Below are positions 36,002 to 45,192 of a stretch of 50,863 nt of DNA, in pieces (position 1 is the stretch's first letter; each line of letters starts with the position of its first letter). Position numbers and translations under genes: made by a program. Origin of the DNA: an uncultured Verrucomicrobiales bacterium (lineage in GTDB: Bacteria; Verrucomicrobiota; Verrucomicrobiia; Verrucomicrobiales; Akkermansiaceae); contig CAJQKQ010000055.1 in assembly GCA_905478925.1 (NCBI GenBank), positions 1 through 50,863 on the forward strand, given 5' to 3'. A model generated the notes under the pieces. The model had not been told where the DNA came from. It did not search any database and worked only from the letters and a program-made list of their open reading frames with translations.

Positions 36002-36019
36002 GTGTGAAATAAATCATCA

Positions 36020-36054
36020 AAAGTATGATTTTTCAACCTGATTTTTCATACTTT
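36020..36054. promoter_or_regulatory. Candidate VapB operator
   Basis: AAAGTATGA (36020-36028) is an inverse copy of TCATACTTT (36046-36054), and TGATTTTTCA occurs twice (36026-36035 and 36039-36048). The AT-rich repeats lie just upstream of vapB and overlap the 3' end of yidD, a typical place for type II antitoxin autoregulation. Confidence 0.55.
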
Positions 36055-36291
36055 CGGTGATTTTCGCGGCACTGGATCATATCCGTGTGTTCCCCACGGA
36101 TGGCAACGGAGCAGGCGCCGGAATGTGAGCCAGCAGCCTTTGAGCGCGCCGTGGACCTTGATTGCCTCGATGCCGTAGTGGCTGCACGAAGGATCGTGCC
36201 GGCAGACGCCGTGCCCGCCGCTCAACACCCGCAACCACGGTGAGATCGCGAGCTGATAGAAGCGGATCAGTTTTGTGAGAATCCAGGACAC
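36046..36291 (-). CDS. yidD: Membrane protein insertion factor YidD
   Basis: An 81-residue small protein that helps membrane protein insertion. The amphipathic start [20 protein letters not shown] is typical, followed by [23 protein letters not shown] and a Pro-rich end with PVPRK. The conserved cysteines of the family are present (C-R-H-D-P-S-C). The GTG at 36291 is preferred because AGGA precedes it by eight bases; a TTG seven codons upstream is also possible. It is not next to yidC, rnpA or rpmH, the usual neighbours. Confidence 0.88.
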   Translation of the reverse strand: MSWILTKLIRFYQLAISPWLRVLSGGHGVCRHDPSCSHYGIEAIKVHGALKGCWLTFRRLLRCHPWGTHGYDPVPRKSPKV

Positions 36292-36381
36292 GTCGCTGAT
36301 CCTAAATTTCAAAACTTAAAACTCAAACTTCAAAGAAGAGCCGGTGCATTTGACTCTTCCTTGGAAGTTGAAATTGAGTTT

Positions 36382-37224
36382 TCAGCGGAACAGCAATACC
36401 GGCACGTGGCAGGTGCGGATGAGCGCCGTGGTGGTGCTGCCGAGGATGAATTCGCGGATGCGCGAGTGGCCGTAGGCGCCCATGACGAGTAGGTCGCTGC
36501 CGGTGTCCTTCACCTTGGCGGAAATGATGTCTTCGGGATCGCCGGGGAGGATCTGTGCCTCGACGGTGTAGCCTGCGCCTCTCAGTGCGGTGGCGGAGCC
36601 TTCTAGGGATCTCGCGAGATCCGAGTCCGGCTTGCCGATGGCGATGAGGTCGCACTCGGCCTCCTTGAGAAGCGGCTGGGTGCAGAGGTAGTTGATGGCT
36701 TTCAGCACACTCGAGCCGCCATCGAAAGCGACGGTGAAGCGTTCGACATGCTTGAACTCGCGTGCGGCTACGAGAACCGGGATTTTCGCGGAGCGGACGA
36801 TCCGTTCCAGATTGCTGCCGAGGTGGCCTTTGGAAAAATCCGCATGCTCGCCGCGTTTTCCGAGGACAAGGAGTGAGGATTCGCTTTCAAATTCGACGAT
36901 GGAATCGACCAGTGCGCCATGCCGTTGGACGGTGGTGACGGTCAGACCTTGAAGCTGCTTTTCCGCGTCTTCCAGGATCGCCTTGCCGCGCAGGCGGGCC
37001 ACACGGGCGTGTGCCTCGTCGAGTTTCGTGAGTTCTTCGAGCAATTCCGTATTCGCGTGGAAGCCGAGATTGCCGCTGAGGTCATCGTTCGCAGGCGCTT
37101 CGTCGCGTTCGATTGCGTGGAGGACTTTAACCCCCGCACCGAGTCGTCCAGCGACCCATGCGGCGTGTTCGTAAATGCTTTTCCCATACAGGGAGCCATC
37201 GGTGCAAGCGAGGATTGTGGCCAT
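36382..37224 (-). CDS. Tandem universal stress protein
   Basis: A 280-residue protein with two UspA domains. The first begins MATILACTDGSLYGKSIYEHA and ends with LLVLGKRGEH and the ATP-binding loop GHLGSNLERIVRSAKIPVLV. The second ends with GSDLLVMGAYGHSRIREFILGSTTTALI and VPVLLF, with a good ATP-binding G-x2-G-x9-S/T motif. It starts 24 bases after the SulP transporter gene on the same strand, suggesting that the stress protein acts with or regulates the transporter. Confidence 0.9.
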   Translation of the reverse strand: MATILACTDGSLYGKSIYEHAAWVAGRLGAGVKVLHAIERDEAPANDDLSGNLGFHANTELLEELTKLDEAHARVARLRGKAILEDAEKQLQGLTVTTVQRHGALVDSIVEFESESSLLVLGKRGEHADFSKGHLGSNLERIVRSAKIPVLVAAREFKHVERFTVAFDGGSSVLKAINYLCTQPLLKEAECDLIAIGKPDSDLARSLEGSATALRGAGYTVEAQILPGDPEDIISAKVKDTGSDLLVMGAYGHSRIREFILGSTTTALIRTCHVPVLLFR

Positions 37225-37248
37225 GGTGTTTGCTTTTAGTATTGGGGC

Positions 37249-38742
37249 TCAGTGATCGAGCATGCGTTCGAGCGCGCCCGGCTTATCGTGTGTACCGAGC
37301 CTGCCGACGATGGTAGCAGTTGCCTCGTTCATACCAAGGATTTCCACCTCAGCACCTTCACGCCGATATTTCAGGACGACCTTGTCCAAGGCTCCTACGG
37401 ATGTCAGATCCCAGAAATGCGCATGTGAAACATCAATCACGACCTTGGAGAGCACCTCTTTGAAATCGAAGGCATCACCGAAAGTATCCGCTGATGCGAA
37501 GAAAATCTGCCCACGGATTGTATAGGTTCTCGTTTCTCCGGAAAGTTCGCTGGAGATACCGATGACCTGCGAGACCTTGTGAGCGAAGAAAATCCCGCTC
37601 AGCAAGACCCCGACGCCCACGCCGATTGCCAGGTTGTGAGTGCCGACCACCGTGCCGACTGTCGCGAGCATTACGATGCTTGTCATCTTCGGCTGGATTT
37701 TCAGGTTTTGGAAGGTCGCCCAATTGAACGTCCCGATTGAAACCATGATCATCACCGCGACAAGAGCCGCCATCGGAATGTTCCCGACCTGTGAGTTCAT
37801 GACGAGCAGCAGGACAAGCAGAACCAAGCCCGAAGTGAGCGTCGAGAGCCTGCCTCTGCCTCCGGATTTTACGTTGATGACGGACTGGCCGATCATCGCG
37901 CAGCCGGCGATGCCGCCGAACAGGCTGGAGGCGATGTTGGCGATACCCTGGCCGCGTGCCTCCTTGTTCTTGTCACTGGTCGTATCCGTGAATTCATCGA
38001 GGATCTGAGCCGTCATCAGCGATTCCAGGAGTCCGACCACGGAAAAACTCACGGAAACGGGAAGAATGATCCAGAGGGTTTCAAGGGTAAGGGGCAGGAG
38101 TTTCCAACTCTCGAAATCGAGATAGGGCAAACCTGTCGGCAGGATTCCGAGATCCTTTACTCGGCGGACATCCATCCCGAAGTAATTTGCGATCACTGAA
38201 ATGACCACGATGGCGACAAGCGGCGAGGGGATCGCCTTGGTCAGTTTCGGCAAAAGGTATATGATCGCCAGACCACCGGCGACCAGAGGGAAGGTCGCCC
38301 AGGCCTCCATTTCACCGGCGAGGATCAGTTCCTTCGCCTGCGTGATCATATAAAGGATTGCCAGGGCATTTACGAAACCGGTCATCACCGAAGCGGAGAC
38401 AAAGCGCATCACGCTGGCGACATTCACCAGGCCGAGGACGATCTGGATAATCCCCGTGAGCATGGAAGCCGCCAGCAGATAGGCCAGTCCGTGGTCTTTC
38501 ACCAGATCCCCGACGAGGAGAGCGATCGCACCGGTGGAGGCGGAAATCATCGCCGAACGGCCGCCTACGAAGGCAATGGTGACTGCGATGATGACCGAGG
38601 CATACAGGCAGACCTGCGGATCGACGCCCGCGATGACCGAGAAGGCGATCGATTCCGGAATGAGCGCCAGCGCGACAACAAGTCCGGCAAGAAGATCGAC
38701 CCGAACATTCGGGAACCATGAGGATTTGAGTCTGGAAGGCAT
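37249..38742 (-). CDS. SulP-family anion transporter
   Basis: A 497-residue membrane permease for sulfate, bicarbonate or another anion, with about eleven to fourteen helices. The signature [27 protein letters not shown] is near residue 20. The C-terminal STAS domain (about residues 400-490) holds [13 protein letters not shown] and [22 protein letters not shown], which is the usual nucleotide-binding-like fold. Substrate is undetermined; the cyanobacterial BicA group of bicarbonate carriers is one possibility. Adjacent UspA gene downstream on the same strand. Confidence 0.9.
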   Translation of the reverse strand: MPSRLKSSWFPNVRVDLLAGLVVALALIPESIAFSVIAGVDPQVCLYASVIIAVTIAFVGGRSAMISASTGAIALLVGDLVKDHGLAYLLAASMLTGIIQIVLGLVNVASVMRFVSASVMTGFVNALAILYMITQAKELILAGEMEAWATFPLVAGGLAIIYLLPKLTKAIPSPLVAIVVISVIANYFGMDVRRVKDLGILPTGLPYLDFESWKLLPLTLETLWIILPVSVSFSVVGLLESLMTAQILDEFTDTTSDKNKEARGQGIANIASSLFGGIAGCAMIGQSVINVKSGGRGRLSTLTSGLVLLVLLLVMNSQVGNIPMAALVAVMIMVSIGTFNWATFQNLKIQPKMTSIVMLATVGTVVGTHNLAIGVGVGVLLSGIFFAHKVSQVIGISSELSGETRTYTIRGQIFFASADTFGDAFDFKEVLSKVVIDVSHAHFWDLTSVGALDKVVLKYRREGAEVEILGMNEATATIVGRLGTHDKPGALERMLDH

Positions 38743-39007
38743 GGTGCGTGGGAAGCGTGGAACATGCCGGAAGTCGTCCGGCGGAAAGGCGCGCAGCCTT
38801 CAGGCGATGCGGGAAAAGGGCAAGCGGTTTTTTAAAACCGAAAGTAGCAGGTGCAGGGGGTGTCACCACCTTGGGGCAGGGCGGGTGTCCTCATCTGCGG
38901 CGCAAAACGCTTTCCAAGGTGTGGCATGATTTCTGAAATGTAGATGCCTTGTCTCCCCACAGTTCCGGCTTGAATGTCCCCGGCGGTGGCACTAAGCCCT
39001 TCCCCGT

Positions 39008-39613
39008 ATGGACGCACGCCACCCCTATGAGCAGATCCCGCTCTTCACCGCCGGTATCCTTCTTGCCGTGTGGCTGATCGGATCGCACTCGCTGATGATC
39101 GTGAAGCCGGCGCTGGTGCAGGGCTGGCTGAAAAGGTTACCGAGAAATTCGCTCGCCGGGCAGATCATCCTCGCAATCGGAATGGCCTGGTTCTGGCTGC
39201 TCATCGCTCCGGAGAGCATGGGGAAACTCGGCGCCCTGCAGATGGATCTTGGCGAGTTCAACAACATCAAGCCGCTGCTGAGACTGCTGGTTCCCGCTGC
39301 CCTTGTCGCGGTTTGCGTCAGCGTCCGCGATTTTCTGGCGGTTCGCGCGCTCGGCCTGCTCGGGCTGATGATCGCCGCGCCCTTGCTTGAGGCGGCTTTC
39401 CTGAAAGACCCGGCCAGCCGCCTGCTGATCCCGATCTTCGCCTACGCCCTGCTCACGAAATCACTTTTCTGGGTGGGCATGCCCTACCTGTTCCGCGATG
39501 CGGTCACCTGGGTCACCGCATCCGATTCCCGCTGGAAACTGGTTTCCTTCGCCGGACTCGCCTACGGGATCGCGACCCTAGTCTGCGCGCTCGCCTTCTG
39601 GCGCGGCTACTAG
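39008..39613 (+). CDS. Multipass membrane protein of unknown function
   Basis: A 201-residue protein with about five or six membrane helices, for example residues 12-32 (PLFTAGILLAVWLIGSHSLMI), 51-67, 91-107 and 175-198. No family motif is recognised. It is transcribed alone, divergent from the SulP gene with 265 bases in between. That spacer contains a small palindrome (GGTTTTTTAAAACC near 38828) but no gene. Confidence 0.6.
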   Translation: MDARHPYEQIPLFTAGILLAVWLIGSHSLMIVKPALVQGWLKRLPRNSLAGQIILAIGMAWFWLLIAPESMGKLGALQMDLGEFNNIKPLLRLLVPAALVAVCVSVRDFLAVRALGLLGLMIAAPLLEAAFLKDPASRLLIPIFAYALLTKSLFWVGMPYLFRDAVTWVTASDSRWKLVSFAGLAYGIATLVCALAFWRGY

Positions 39614-39684
39614 TGCTGCGTAAAATCTTATCTGGCGGATAGAATTTACCGGTAAGGGTGAGAGCTTGATCCTGGGTCGGCCAA

Positions 39685-39768
39685 TTTTAAAACGGAGAAA
39701 GCGGAGAAGAAACGGAGGTCACGGAGTTGGAAATACAGACATTCTTCTCCGCTTTCTCCGTTTTAAAA
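39685..39768. repeat. Perfect 27-bp inverted repeat of purine-rich words
   Basis: Bases 39685-39711 are the exact reverse complement of 39742-39768, separated by 30 bases. The arm consists of repeats of the type ACGGAGAAAGCGGAGAAG, and the loop continues the pattern (ACGGAGGTCACGGAG). The element lies between the membrane protein gene and a small lipoprotein gene. It is an intergenic repeat that may act as a terminator. Confidence 0.85.
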
Positions 39769-39826
39769 AAAGCCCGCAAGTACATCCGCCCCCATTCGCC
39801 ATCTTAGGCGTTACAGGACACTAGAT

Positions 39827-39994
39827 TTAGTAAACCGGTGCGCCGGATGTCGTGGCTTCCGCTCCTCCGCCTTTTTTGGCGGCGGTTTTTTCCATTCCTT
39901 CGCCGAGCAGGCGGGTGTCACGGCCGATGCCGATCATGGTGTTGCACGAGCTCAGGGCAAATACGGCTGCGATGCTCAGTAGGATGAGTTTCAT
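39827..39994 (-). CDS. Entericidin-like small lipoprotein
   Basis: A 55-residue lipoprotein. The signal peptide MKLILLSIAAVFALSSC ends with a lipobox cysteine at C17. The mature part NTMIGIGRDTRLLGEGMEKTA matches the entericidin family (N-T-x-x-G-x-G-x-D), small outer-membrane lipoproteins of the EcnA/EcnB toxin-antidote pair. The tail is Lys/Gly/Ala rich. It was too short to be obvious; the frame, lipobox and motif together support a real gene. Regulation is unknown. Confidence 0.85.
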   Translation of the reverse strand: MKLILLSIAAVFALSSCNTMIGIGRDTRLLGEGMEKTAAKKGGGAEATTSGAPVY

Positions 39995-40027
39995 ATGCGG
40001 AAAAGTTTGGTAAAGGCAGGCGGGTTG

Positions 40028-41242
40028 TCAACTGCGCTTTAGCTCCCGGCGAAGTTCGGTGATCCCGTCGCGGATCGCGAAGATGTCCGCTCGCAGGTGC
40101 TCAAGCGCGGCTTTCTGATCGGGATCCTCCTCGGCGGCGATGAGCTCGCCGCAAGCGCCGATGGATTCGTTGATCCATCCAAGGCAGCGCTTGAGCACCG
40201 CGAGGACGAAGCCCGCCTCCGGCTCGTAGCCGCTGCCGCGCCCGTGGAGCACGCCGGCGAGCTTCGCGCTGACCTGCATCAAGTTGGAAACCAGCCGTTG
40301 CGCCGGGCTGTCCCTGTCATCCCCGCGGCTGACGAGGTCGAAGGAACGCATCGCGATCTCCTGGGCTTTTGCCTGCAGGGGGTGGCTTTGCTCCAGCCAG
40401 TCGCCTTCGCCATCCTCCCCGGCATCGTCGCCGTCGTCGGATTCGCCCAATCTCCAGCTTTCGGAACAATCGTTCCCGCCCTCATCGTCGAAGGGCTCAT
40501 CGGAGTCCCCGCCATCCTCCTCGCGCTCTGCCATTTCACCGAGCAGCCCGTCCCAACCCATCACGAAGGCCTCCTTGCGTTCGCTGTCCGGATCCTCGAT
40601 GTATTTTTCCAGAACCTCCTGATAAGCATCGGTCAGGCGATCGGATTCTTTGAGCCGTTCCTCCCATTCAAACTCGTTCAGCTCGCCCGTCTTGCCGGGT
40701 ACCCCGGGGCGTTTGGAGAATTCGTCCGGCTCCGCACGGCGAATCACCTGGGCGAGGAAATCGCGCATCGCGCTGAGGTTCGCGAGTTTCTGCGCCTCCT
40801 CCTGATCTTCGTCCATTTCCCACTCACTGCCGGAAATTTTCAGATCATATCCCGCGGCCTCGATGAGCACCCTGCCGTTGATCTCGCTGAACCATTCCAT
40901 GTAGAGCAGGTTGCGCCAGCGGAAGGGGATCTCGCGGCCTTGCCTCTCGTAATCGTTCATCTCGTCCTCGGAAATTTCCGGGATCCTCGCCTTCCTCGAT
41001 GCGGTGATGTCGCCGACGATGCCGGTTTGCTCTGTATCCAACTCGGCGACCTCCGCCATTTCCGTGGGGTTCGGGTTCTCGAATTCCAGTACAGACCCGG
41101 CGAGATCCCGCCAGCAATCGCCGTTCAGGGAAAGGATCAGCGGCTCATCGCGGCCGACCAGCCAGATCTTGCCCGTGGTATGGCCTTCGACGGTGTTGTC
41201 GATCAACCCGTGTTCCACTGCTTCATCCACACGCCATGCCAT
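40028..41242 (-). CDS. Acidic protein of unknown function
   Basis: A 404-residue cytoplasmic protein that I do not recognise. Residues 1-140 look globular (VEHGLIDNTVEGHTTGKIW, LILSLNGDCWRDLAGSVLEF), the middle is rich in acidic residues (EDGGDSDEPFDDEGGNDCSE, then DDGDDAGEDGEGD), and the C-terminal third is alpha-helical, ending with LRADIFAIRDGITELRRELKR. The ATG at 41242 (MAWRVDEAVE) is preferred; an upstream start would add ten residues. A Verrucomicrobiota-restricted family is my guess. It ends 32 bases before the entericidin-like gene on the same strand. Confidence 0.6.
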   Translation of the reverse strand: MAWRVDEAVEHGLIDNTVEGHTTGKIWLVGRDEPLILSLNGDCWRDLAGSVLEFENPNPTEMAEVAELDTEQTGIVGDITASRKARIPEISEDEMNDYERQGREIPFRWRNLLYMEWFSEINGRVLIEAAGYDLKISGSEWEMDEDQEEAQKLANLSAMRDFLAQVIRRAEPDEFSKRPGVPGKTGELNEFEWEERLKESDRLTDAYQEVLEKYIEDPDSERKEAFVMGWDGLLGEMAEREEDGGDSDEPFDDEGGNDCSESWRLGESDDGDDAGEDGEGDWLEQSHPLQAKAQEIAMRSFDLVSRGDDRDSPAQRLVSNLMQVSAKLAGVLHGRGSGYEPEAGFVLAVLKRCLGWINESIGACGELIAAEEDPDQKAALEHLRADIFAIRDGITELRRELKRS

Positions 41243-41300
41243 GGGGACGATGTTCCTATTCCAGTGCCGCACTCGTCAAGCCGACTGTTTGGGGGCGTGG

Positions 41301-41768
41301 TCAGTAGGCCTTCCTCCCCGGCATGGCCGAGAATTCCTCCGCAAGCTTGAGCGCCTGAGTCCGTCCTACCTGATTCTCGGGAACCGATCGTTCACCGGCA
41401 GGCAGTGAGAACTGCCGGAAAAACTCCCGGTCGTCGAAGCCAAGCTCCTCTGTATCCTCGATACTGAACCCATAGTGGATCGCGGTTATCCTGGCCCAGT
41501 GGATCGCACCGAGGCACATCGGGCAGGGCTGCCCGGTCGTGTAGATTTCGCATCCGGCGAGCGAGAATTCCGAAATTTTGGTGCAGGCATCGCGGATCGC
41601 CACAACCTCGCCGTGCGCCGTCGGATCATTTGTGGCGAGCACGCGGTTCCAGCCCTCGCCGATGATCGTGCCATCGCGCACCACCACCGCACCGAAGGGG
41701 CCGCCGTCGCCGCTGCGCATCCCGCCCCTCGCAAGCACGATCGCCCGATCCATGAATTCCTCTTTCAT
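41301..41768 (-). CDS. guaD: Guanine deaminase-type nucleoside deaminase
   Basis: A 155-residue zinc enzyme converting guanine to xanthine, of the small cytidine-deaminase-like type. The zinc site is DPTAHGEVVAIRDAC near residue 51 and the second cluster TTGQPCPMCLGAIHWARI near residue 82. The C-terminus contains FDDREFFRQFSLP, as in guanine deaminases. ATG at 41768 (MKEEFMDRAI) is chosen. It may share a transcript with the acidic unknown gene downstream (58 bases). Confidence 0.88.
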   Translation of the reverse strand: MKEEFMDRAIVLARGGMRSGDGGPFGAVVVRDGTIIGEGWNRVLATNDPTAHGEVVAIRDACTKISEFSLAGCEIYTTGQPCPMCLGAIHWARITAIHYGFSIEDTEELGFDDREFFRQFSLPAGERSVPENQVGRTQALKLAEEFSAMPGRKAY

Positions 41769-42125
41769 CGGAACTTTGCATAGCATGCCCGTTGAGTTGA
41801 AAACAAGAACAAGCTCGGGAGGGTGTGATTTTTAGCGGTGTTTCTCATACGCTAGGGCTGATCCGGCTCGGTCAGCCCACTTTCAAAATCTAGTGGCCTG
41901 CTCACCCACACGGAAGTGAGATCCCGGGGGGATGCCGTGTCTTGCCGTGGCTTCACTCCCTTTCCTGAGATACGGCGCTTGCGTTTTTGATCAGGGCCGA
42001 CCGAGCCGGATCAGCCCTACCATGATTGAATGGCTTGGGCTGCGTCAGGCGAATACACCGATAAAAACCACAACCAACTCGATAAGATTAAGAAATGGTG
42101 ACAGTTAGGCTTAGCTTGCCTTTTC
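41769..42125. other. Spacer holding the second palindromic element
   Basis: No gene is supported. It is occupied largely by the MITE-like element at 41853-42030. The remaining 95 bases before the CPBP gene include an ATG at 42095 that opens a second frame without family similarity. Confidence 0.6.
41853..42030. mobile_element. MITE-like double palindrome, copy 2
   Basis: About 178 bases. The left arm TAGGGCTGATCCGGCTCGGTC is repeated in inverse on the right with a perfect run of 21 bases near 42000-42019. Each arm also forms its own hairpin: GGGCTGA 41855-41861 / TCAGCCC 41872-41878, and GGGCCGA 41994-42000 / TCAGCCC 42011-42017 (one mismatch). The central segment is unlike that of copy 1. 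No protein is encoded. It lies between divergent genes, where it may influence both. Confidence 0.75.
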
Positions 42126-43442
42126 TTGGGAAATCCCGTTTCTTCCAACATCTCCGCGAACTTAGACATTCCCATCCCGAACCCCTACCGGGCGATCCTG
42201 CGCCGGGAGATTCCCGAGCCGCTCATTGCGCTGCTCTGTTTCATTCTTGGCATCTGGATGTGGGATCATTACTTCGGGGAAACGGCGGGGTACGCCCCTG
42301 GCACGGAACAAATCGCGCTGATCAAAATCGATCGCGACATGCAGCTTGCCGAGGCGATGGCGGATGATCCTAGCTTTCTGCGCTGGCTCGGCCACGCGCA
42401 AACCACCGACGAAGCGCTGGCGGGCGGAATGCGTTCACTTGAGATGTTGGGGAAGGAACAAGTCCTGGGGTCGGAGTCCTGTCGGGCTTATTCCGCACTG
42501 ATCGCCACCCGCGACGGGGCTCCTGTTTCCAGATATCTCGCATCCTTCAACCTACCCGATGAAGACTCGCCGCCAGCGACCTGGTGGAACCTCAAGATCG
42601 CTGCCGCAAATTTCGAATTTGCGCTGAACGACCGCACCACGTCACTGCGCACCCGGGCGGTCGTGGTCGGCTCCATCATCTGGGGGTTGGGCCTGATCGG
42701 CCTGGTATTCCTGCCCGCCGCCATCCGCTGCCTGCGTGGCGCATTCCGGAACAAGCCGGTGGGATACTCCTCGGCTTGGAACCCTTCGCTGGGGATCGTG
42801 GTGTTCCTTGTCGCCACGCTGGCATGGATCGGCTTCAGCATGGTCGTCGAGCTCGGCATCATGCAGTTTCCGGGCATCCACCCGGTACTGGCGATCCTGT
42901 TGGATACCGCCGCGCGCATCCTGCCGACACTGATCGCCCTCGGCCTGCTTTTTAGGAAAGTATCCCACATCCCGCGCACGATCGGCCTCAACGGGCACAT
43001 CCATCCGCCGCTGCTTCTCGGCCTGCTTTCCCTGCTCATCTTGATCGATCAACCGCTGCGCTGGGCTCTCGGCAGGTTCACCGCGGAAGACCCCACCGGC
43101 GGCCTCTCCTATGCGGACTCGGGAATCTTCGGCCTGGTTTTCCTGATCGTTTCCTCATGCATTTTCGCCCCCCTCGCCGAAGAAACACTCTACCGCGGCA
43201 TCCTCCACCGTTCCCTAGCGAACCGCATGGGGGTGCTTGGCGGTGCGCTGCTCTCGTCGGTGATTTTCGCCTCGCTACATTTCTATGATTGGTATGGATT
43301 GGCGAGTGTTGCGACGTTCGGGTTCATTTGCGCACTCACCTATCAGTCCACCGACTCTCTCATCAATGTCGTCGCCCTTCACATGCTTTATAACACCTCG
43401 ATCACCCTTCCGGAGTGGACGATCTATCATGCCCCGCTGTAG
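42126..43442 (+). CDS. CPBP-family intramembrane metalloprotease
   Basis: A 438-residue membrane protein with about eight helices. The type II CAAX-protease motifs are clear: APLAEETLYRGILHRSL with the paired glutamates near residue 350, FASLHFYDWYGL with histidine near 387, and the third motif HMLYNTSI near 420 with N. The N-terminal half (residues 35-200) has a soluble region with no clear domain. Start codon TTG at 42126 is uncertain: no ATG or Shine-Dalgarno sequence precedes it. It lies 90 bases before the Ser/Thr kinase gene, maybe one transcript. Confidence 0.85.
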   Translation: MGNPVSSNISANLDIPIPNPYRAILRREIPEPLIALLCFILGIWMWDHYFGETAGYAPGTEQIALIKIDRDMQLAEAMADDPSFLRWLGHAQTTDEALAGGMRSLEMLGKEQVLGSESCRAYSALIATRDGAPVSRYLASFNLPDEDSPPATWWNLKIAAANFEFALNDRTTSLRTRAVVVGSIIWGLGLIGLVFLPAAIRCLRGAFRNKPVGYSSAWNPSLGIVVFLVATLAWIGFSMVVELGIMQFPGIHPVLAILLDTAARILPTLIALGLLFRKVSHIPRTIGLNGHIHPPLLLGLLSLLILIDQPLRWALGRFTAEDPTGGLSYADSGIFGLVFLIVSSCIFAPLAEETLYRGILHRSLANRMGVLGGALLSSVIFASLHFYDWYGLASVATFGFICALTYQSTDSLINVVALHMLYNTSITLPEWTIYHAPL

Positions 43443-43532
43443 AAACATGCGTCCGACAACGAATCCCCAGACCCACCCACCGGAGCCGCAACCGTTTCCC
43501 GGCGGCGAATTTGGGCAGTCATTCCAGAGCTG

Positions 43533-45191
43533 ATGAGCGAAACCCAACAAAATGCCACTTTTGAGGCTCCAGATGTAGAAGAGGTGAGCCGCCTGTTCCC
43601 GTCCTACGAGATTCATGTCCTCATCGCCTGCGGCGGGATGGGTGCCGTCTATCAGGCGACTCAGCGCTCGCTCGACCGCACCGTCGCCATCAAAATCTTG
43701 CCCCGCGAGTTCTCCACCGACGAGGCGTTCCGCGCGGGCTTCGAGTCGGAGGCCAAGGCCATGGCCAAGCTCAACCATCCGAACCTCATCAGTGTCTATG
43801 ACTTCGGTGAGGCCGACGGGATGCTATTCATCATCATGGAGTATGTCGCAGGGAAATCCCTGTTCCATTCCGCCCATGGTTTGGCCGTAGATCAATCGAA
43901 GGTGCTATCGATCGTGGCCGACATTTGCCGTGGCCTCGCACACGCCCATGAGAACGGCATCCTCCACCGCGACATCAAACCGTCCAACATCCTCCTCGAT
44001 GCGGACGCGCATCCCAAGATCGGGGATTTCGGCCTCGCCCGCGCCCTTGAGCGCGAGATCGAGGAGGGCGAGCAGATTTTCGGAACTCCGGGCTACACTG
44101 CCCCGGAGGTGCTTGAACCGCCTTTCTCCATCGATCAGCGTGCGGACATCTACTCGGTGGGCGTGTTGCTGCATGAGTTGCTGACCGGGAAACTCCCCGA
44201 TGCGGATTCTCGGCCCGCCTCACAGATCTGTGGCTGCACCCAGCGCCTCGATGCAATTATCCTCCGTGCGCTTCATTCGGATCCAAATTTCCGCTACCGC
44301 TCCGCATCGGAGTTGGCGGACGACCTTGAACAGATTTCCAATCCCTCCTCGCGTGGCCTTCTCACCTCGGCAAAGCCTCCTTCCGGGGGACGTGCGCTTG
44401 CCGCCCCGGGCAAGGCATTGTCCGCACGCTCCGCGCTGCCATCCACCAAGCCCTTTTCGGGAATGGCCGCTCCCGCTCCACACGGAGCCTTGTCCGCACG
44501 CCCTGCCCTCCGCGCGCCCAAGCCGCTGACAGGGCAGTCCGGCACCCATACGCCGCAGAAGGAAAGCTCCTTCGGACTGTGGCTCCTGCTTGGCCTTCTC
44601 GTCGTCATCGTGATCGTCACCATCATGGTTCTGAACAAGAAAACCCCGCCGCAGGAAAACGCTCCACTTCCTCCGGAAGCGGAGCAGCTCCCCGTCCTGC
44701 CCGAGGACGACGGATCGGCAGCCGATTCCAAGACAGATCCTGCCGATGCCCTCCGCAATGCGCGGACCTCCATCAGCCACCTCGTCGGATCCAGGGTCGA
44801 GAGTCACAAACGGGATCTCAAGAGCAACCTCCTTGCATTTGAAACCGCCCTCACGGAGCTTGCCTCCACACGCTTTGAAAGCGAGCTCAAGGAGATTTTT
44901 GCTGAATCGAAAGCGGCTGGCGACCGGATTCCGCCCGTGCTTCCGCGCGATATCGCCAATGTCGAAGGTGCAAGGGAGCTTCTAAGTCAATATCTTGGCA
45001 AGCAGAAGTCCCTGGATGAAACGCTCACTGCGGAAATGAAATCCCAGTCCGGGATCTATGTCCTCCAGCTCCAGAACCAGATCGAGCAACTGACCAAGTC
45101 CGGCGACGACGCAGCGATCGATGCGCTTGAGGAGGAGATCCGGCGCGTCAATGACAGCCCGGATTATTTTAACTCCATCATGAGGCGGTGA
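43533..45191 (+). CDS. Membrane-anchored Ser/Thr protein kinase
   Basis: A 552-residue eukaryotic-like kinase. The glycine loop is IACGGMGAVY (residues 31-40), the ATP lysine K54 in VAIK, the catalytic HRDIKPSN (145-152) with D147, the DFG motif 165-167, and the APE equivalent APEVLEPPF. A Pro/Ala-rich linker (residues 275-345) leads to a single helix 347-367 and an extracytoplasmic Glu/Ser-rich coiled coil of about 180 residues, where a PASTA domain would otherwise be. This suggests signalling from the periplasm. Its 3' end meets the convergent thioesterase gene with one base between. Confidence 0.92.
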   Translation: MSETQQNATFEAPDVEEVSRLFPSYEIHVLIACGGMGAVYQATQRSLDRTVAIKILPREFSTDEAFRAGFESEAKAMAKLNHPNLISVYDFGEADGMLFIIMEYVAGKSLFHSAHGLAVDQSKVLSIVADICRGLAHAHENGILHRDIKPSNILLDADAHPKIGDFGLARALEREIEEGEQIFGTPGYTAPEVLEPPFSIDQRADIYSVGVLLHELLTGKLPDADSRPASQICGCTQRLDAIILRALHSDPNFRYRSASELADDLEQISNPSSRGLLTSAKPPSGGRALAAPGKALSARSALPSTKPFSGMAAPAPHGALSARPALRAPKPLTGQSGTHTPQKESSFGLWLLLGLLVVIVIVTIMVLNKKTPPQENAPLPPEAEQLPVLPEDDGSAADSKTDPADALRNARTSISHLVGSRVESHKRDLKSNLLAFETALTELASTRFESELKEIFAESKAAGDRIPPVLPRDIANVEGARELLSQYLGKQKSLDETLTAEMKSQSGIYVLQLQNQIEQLTKSGDDAAIDALEEEIRRVNDSPDYFNSIMRR

Positions 45192-45192
45192 G

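Noticed and set aside
42095..42367. Short ATG-initiated frame overlapping the CPBP gene start
   Set aside because: It is in another frame with no similarity; the membrane protease frame has clear motifs.
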